From positions 1 through 5,202 of the forward strand of contig CATWBR010000334.1 in the NCBI GenBank assembly GCA_958349075.1: 5,202 nt of DNA, given 5' to 3'. This stretch comes from an uncultured Clostridium sp. Its GTDB lineage: Bacteria > Bacillota > Clostridia > Lachnospirales > Lachnospiraceae. The position numbers and the translations under genes were made by a program. The notes beneath the pieces were generated by a model. That model made no database searches. It was not told the DNA's origin and saw only the letters and a program-made list of their open reading frames with translations. Positions 5,004 through 5,202 of the stretch are shown piece after piece (the first letter of the stretch is position 1; the number at the start of each line of letters is the position of its first letter).

Positions 5004-5202
5004 ATGAGGATTATTGATTTTAAGGAAAGCAAATGCATGCACTGTTATAAGTGTGTTCGTTACTGCGATGTGAAGGCAGTCATGATTAAAGACGGTAGGG
5101 CAGAGGTCATAGAGGATAAGTGTGTTCTCTGCGGCCACTGCCTTCATGTCTGTCCGCAGTCGGCCAAGACAATGGCCAGCGATCTCGATACGGTTAAATA
5201 TT
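5004..5202 (+). CDS. N-terminus of a 2[4Fe-4S] protein, probably [FeFe]-hydrogenase-like (3' end cut by window)
   Basis: Only the first 66 codons are present. They start at an ATG with a good ribosome-binding site and read MRIIDFKESKCMHCYKCVRY. Two ferredoxin-type motifs are complete: C11, C14, C17 and C21 (CxxCxxCxxxC), and C40, C43, C46 and C50 followed by Pro51 (CxxCxxCxxxCP). Each should hold part of a pair of [4Fe-4S] clusters that carry electrons. The sequence resembles, from memory, clostridial proteins with an N-terminal dicluster domain followed by an [FeFe]-hydrogenase large-subunit domain, including sensory (group C/HydS-like) forms with a C-terminal PAS domain. The hydrogenase domain lies beyond the window, so this is inference. 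A stand-alone ferredoxin or another dicluster oxidoreductase remains possible. The inverted repeat and promoter directly upstream suggest its own regulation. Confidence 0.8.
   Translation, partial: MRIIDFKESKCMHCYKCVRYCDVKAVMIKDGRAEVIEDKCVLCGHCLHVCPQSAKTMASDLDTVKY

Overview
The window looks like an ordinary chromosomal segment of a gut-type Clostridia bacterium, most likely Lachnospiraceae (Bacillota). The evidence is purine-rich Shine-Dalgarno sequences before most genes, intrinsic terminators with U-tracts, moderate GC content, AT-rich spacers, and a gene set typical of that group. This placement is inferred from protein character, not from a database search. All supported genes are on the + strand.

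Layout. (1) 54-2153: a full-length elongation factor G-like GTPase (FusA2/EF-G-like paralogue) whose nucleotide-binding motifs differ from those of canonical EF-G. (2) 2154-2675: a 522-base spacer. It holds a 9-bp hairpin, a very strong intrinsic terminator, a good sigma-A-type promoter and a leader of about 190 bases with a stable hairpin and a possible 36-codon mini-ORF. (3) 2676-3173: a CarD/CdnL-family RNA polymerase-binding regulator, followed by its own terminator. (4) 3283-3455: a spacer with a probable -10 box and a hairpin near the predicted transcript start. (5) 3456-4358 and 4359-4901: two abutting genes of unknown function, a single-pass protein with a large outside domain and a multi-pass membrane protein. 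They probably form one transcription unit and perhaps one complex. (6) 4902-5003: a short spacer with a candidate promoter and a striking inverted repeat ending at a ribosome-binding site. (7) 5004-end: the first 66 codons of an iron-sulfur protein with two [4Fe-4S] motifs, probably a sensory-type [FeFe]-hydrogenase-like protein cut by the window edge.

The segment appears to be several independent transcription units rather than one pathway: a translation factor, a transcription factor, a membrane-protein pair and a redox or hydrogen-sensing protein. I see no mobile element, CRISPR array, tRNA or rRNA. No clear new system is visible. The best candidates for follow-up are the uncharacterised membrane pair, the inverted repeat before the iron-sulfur gene, and the altered GTPase motifs of the EF-G paralogue.
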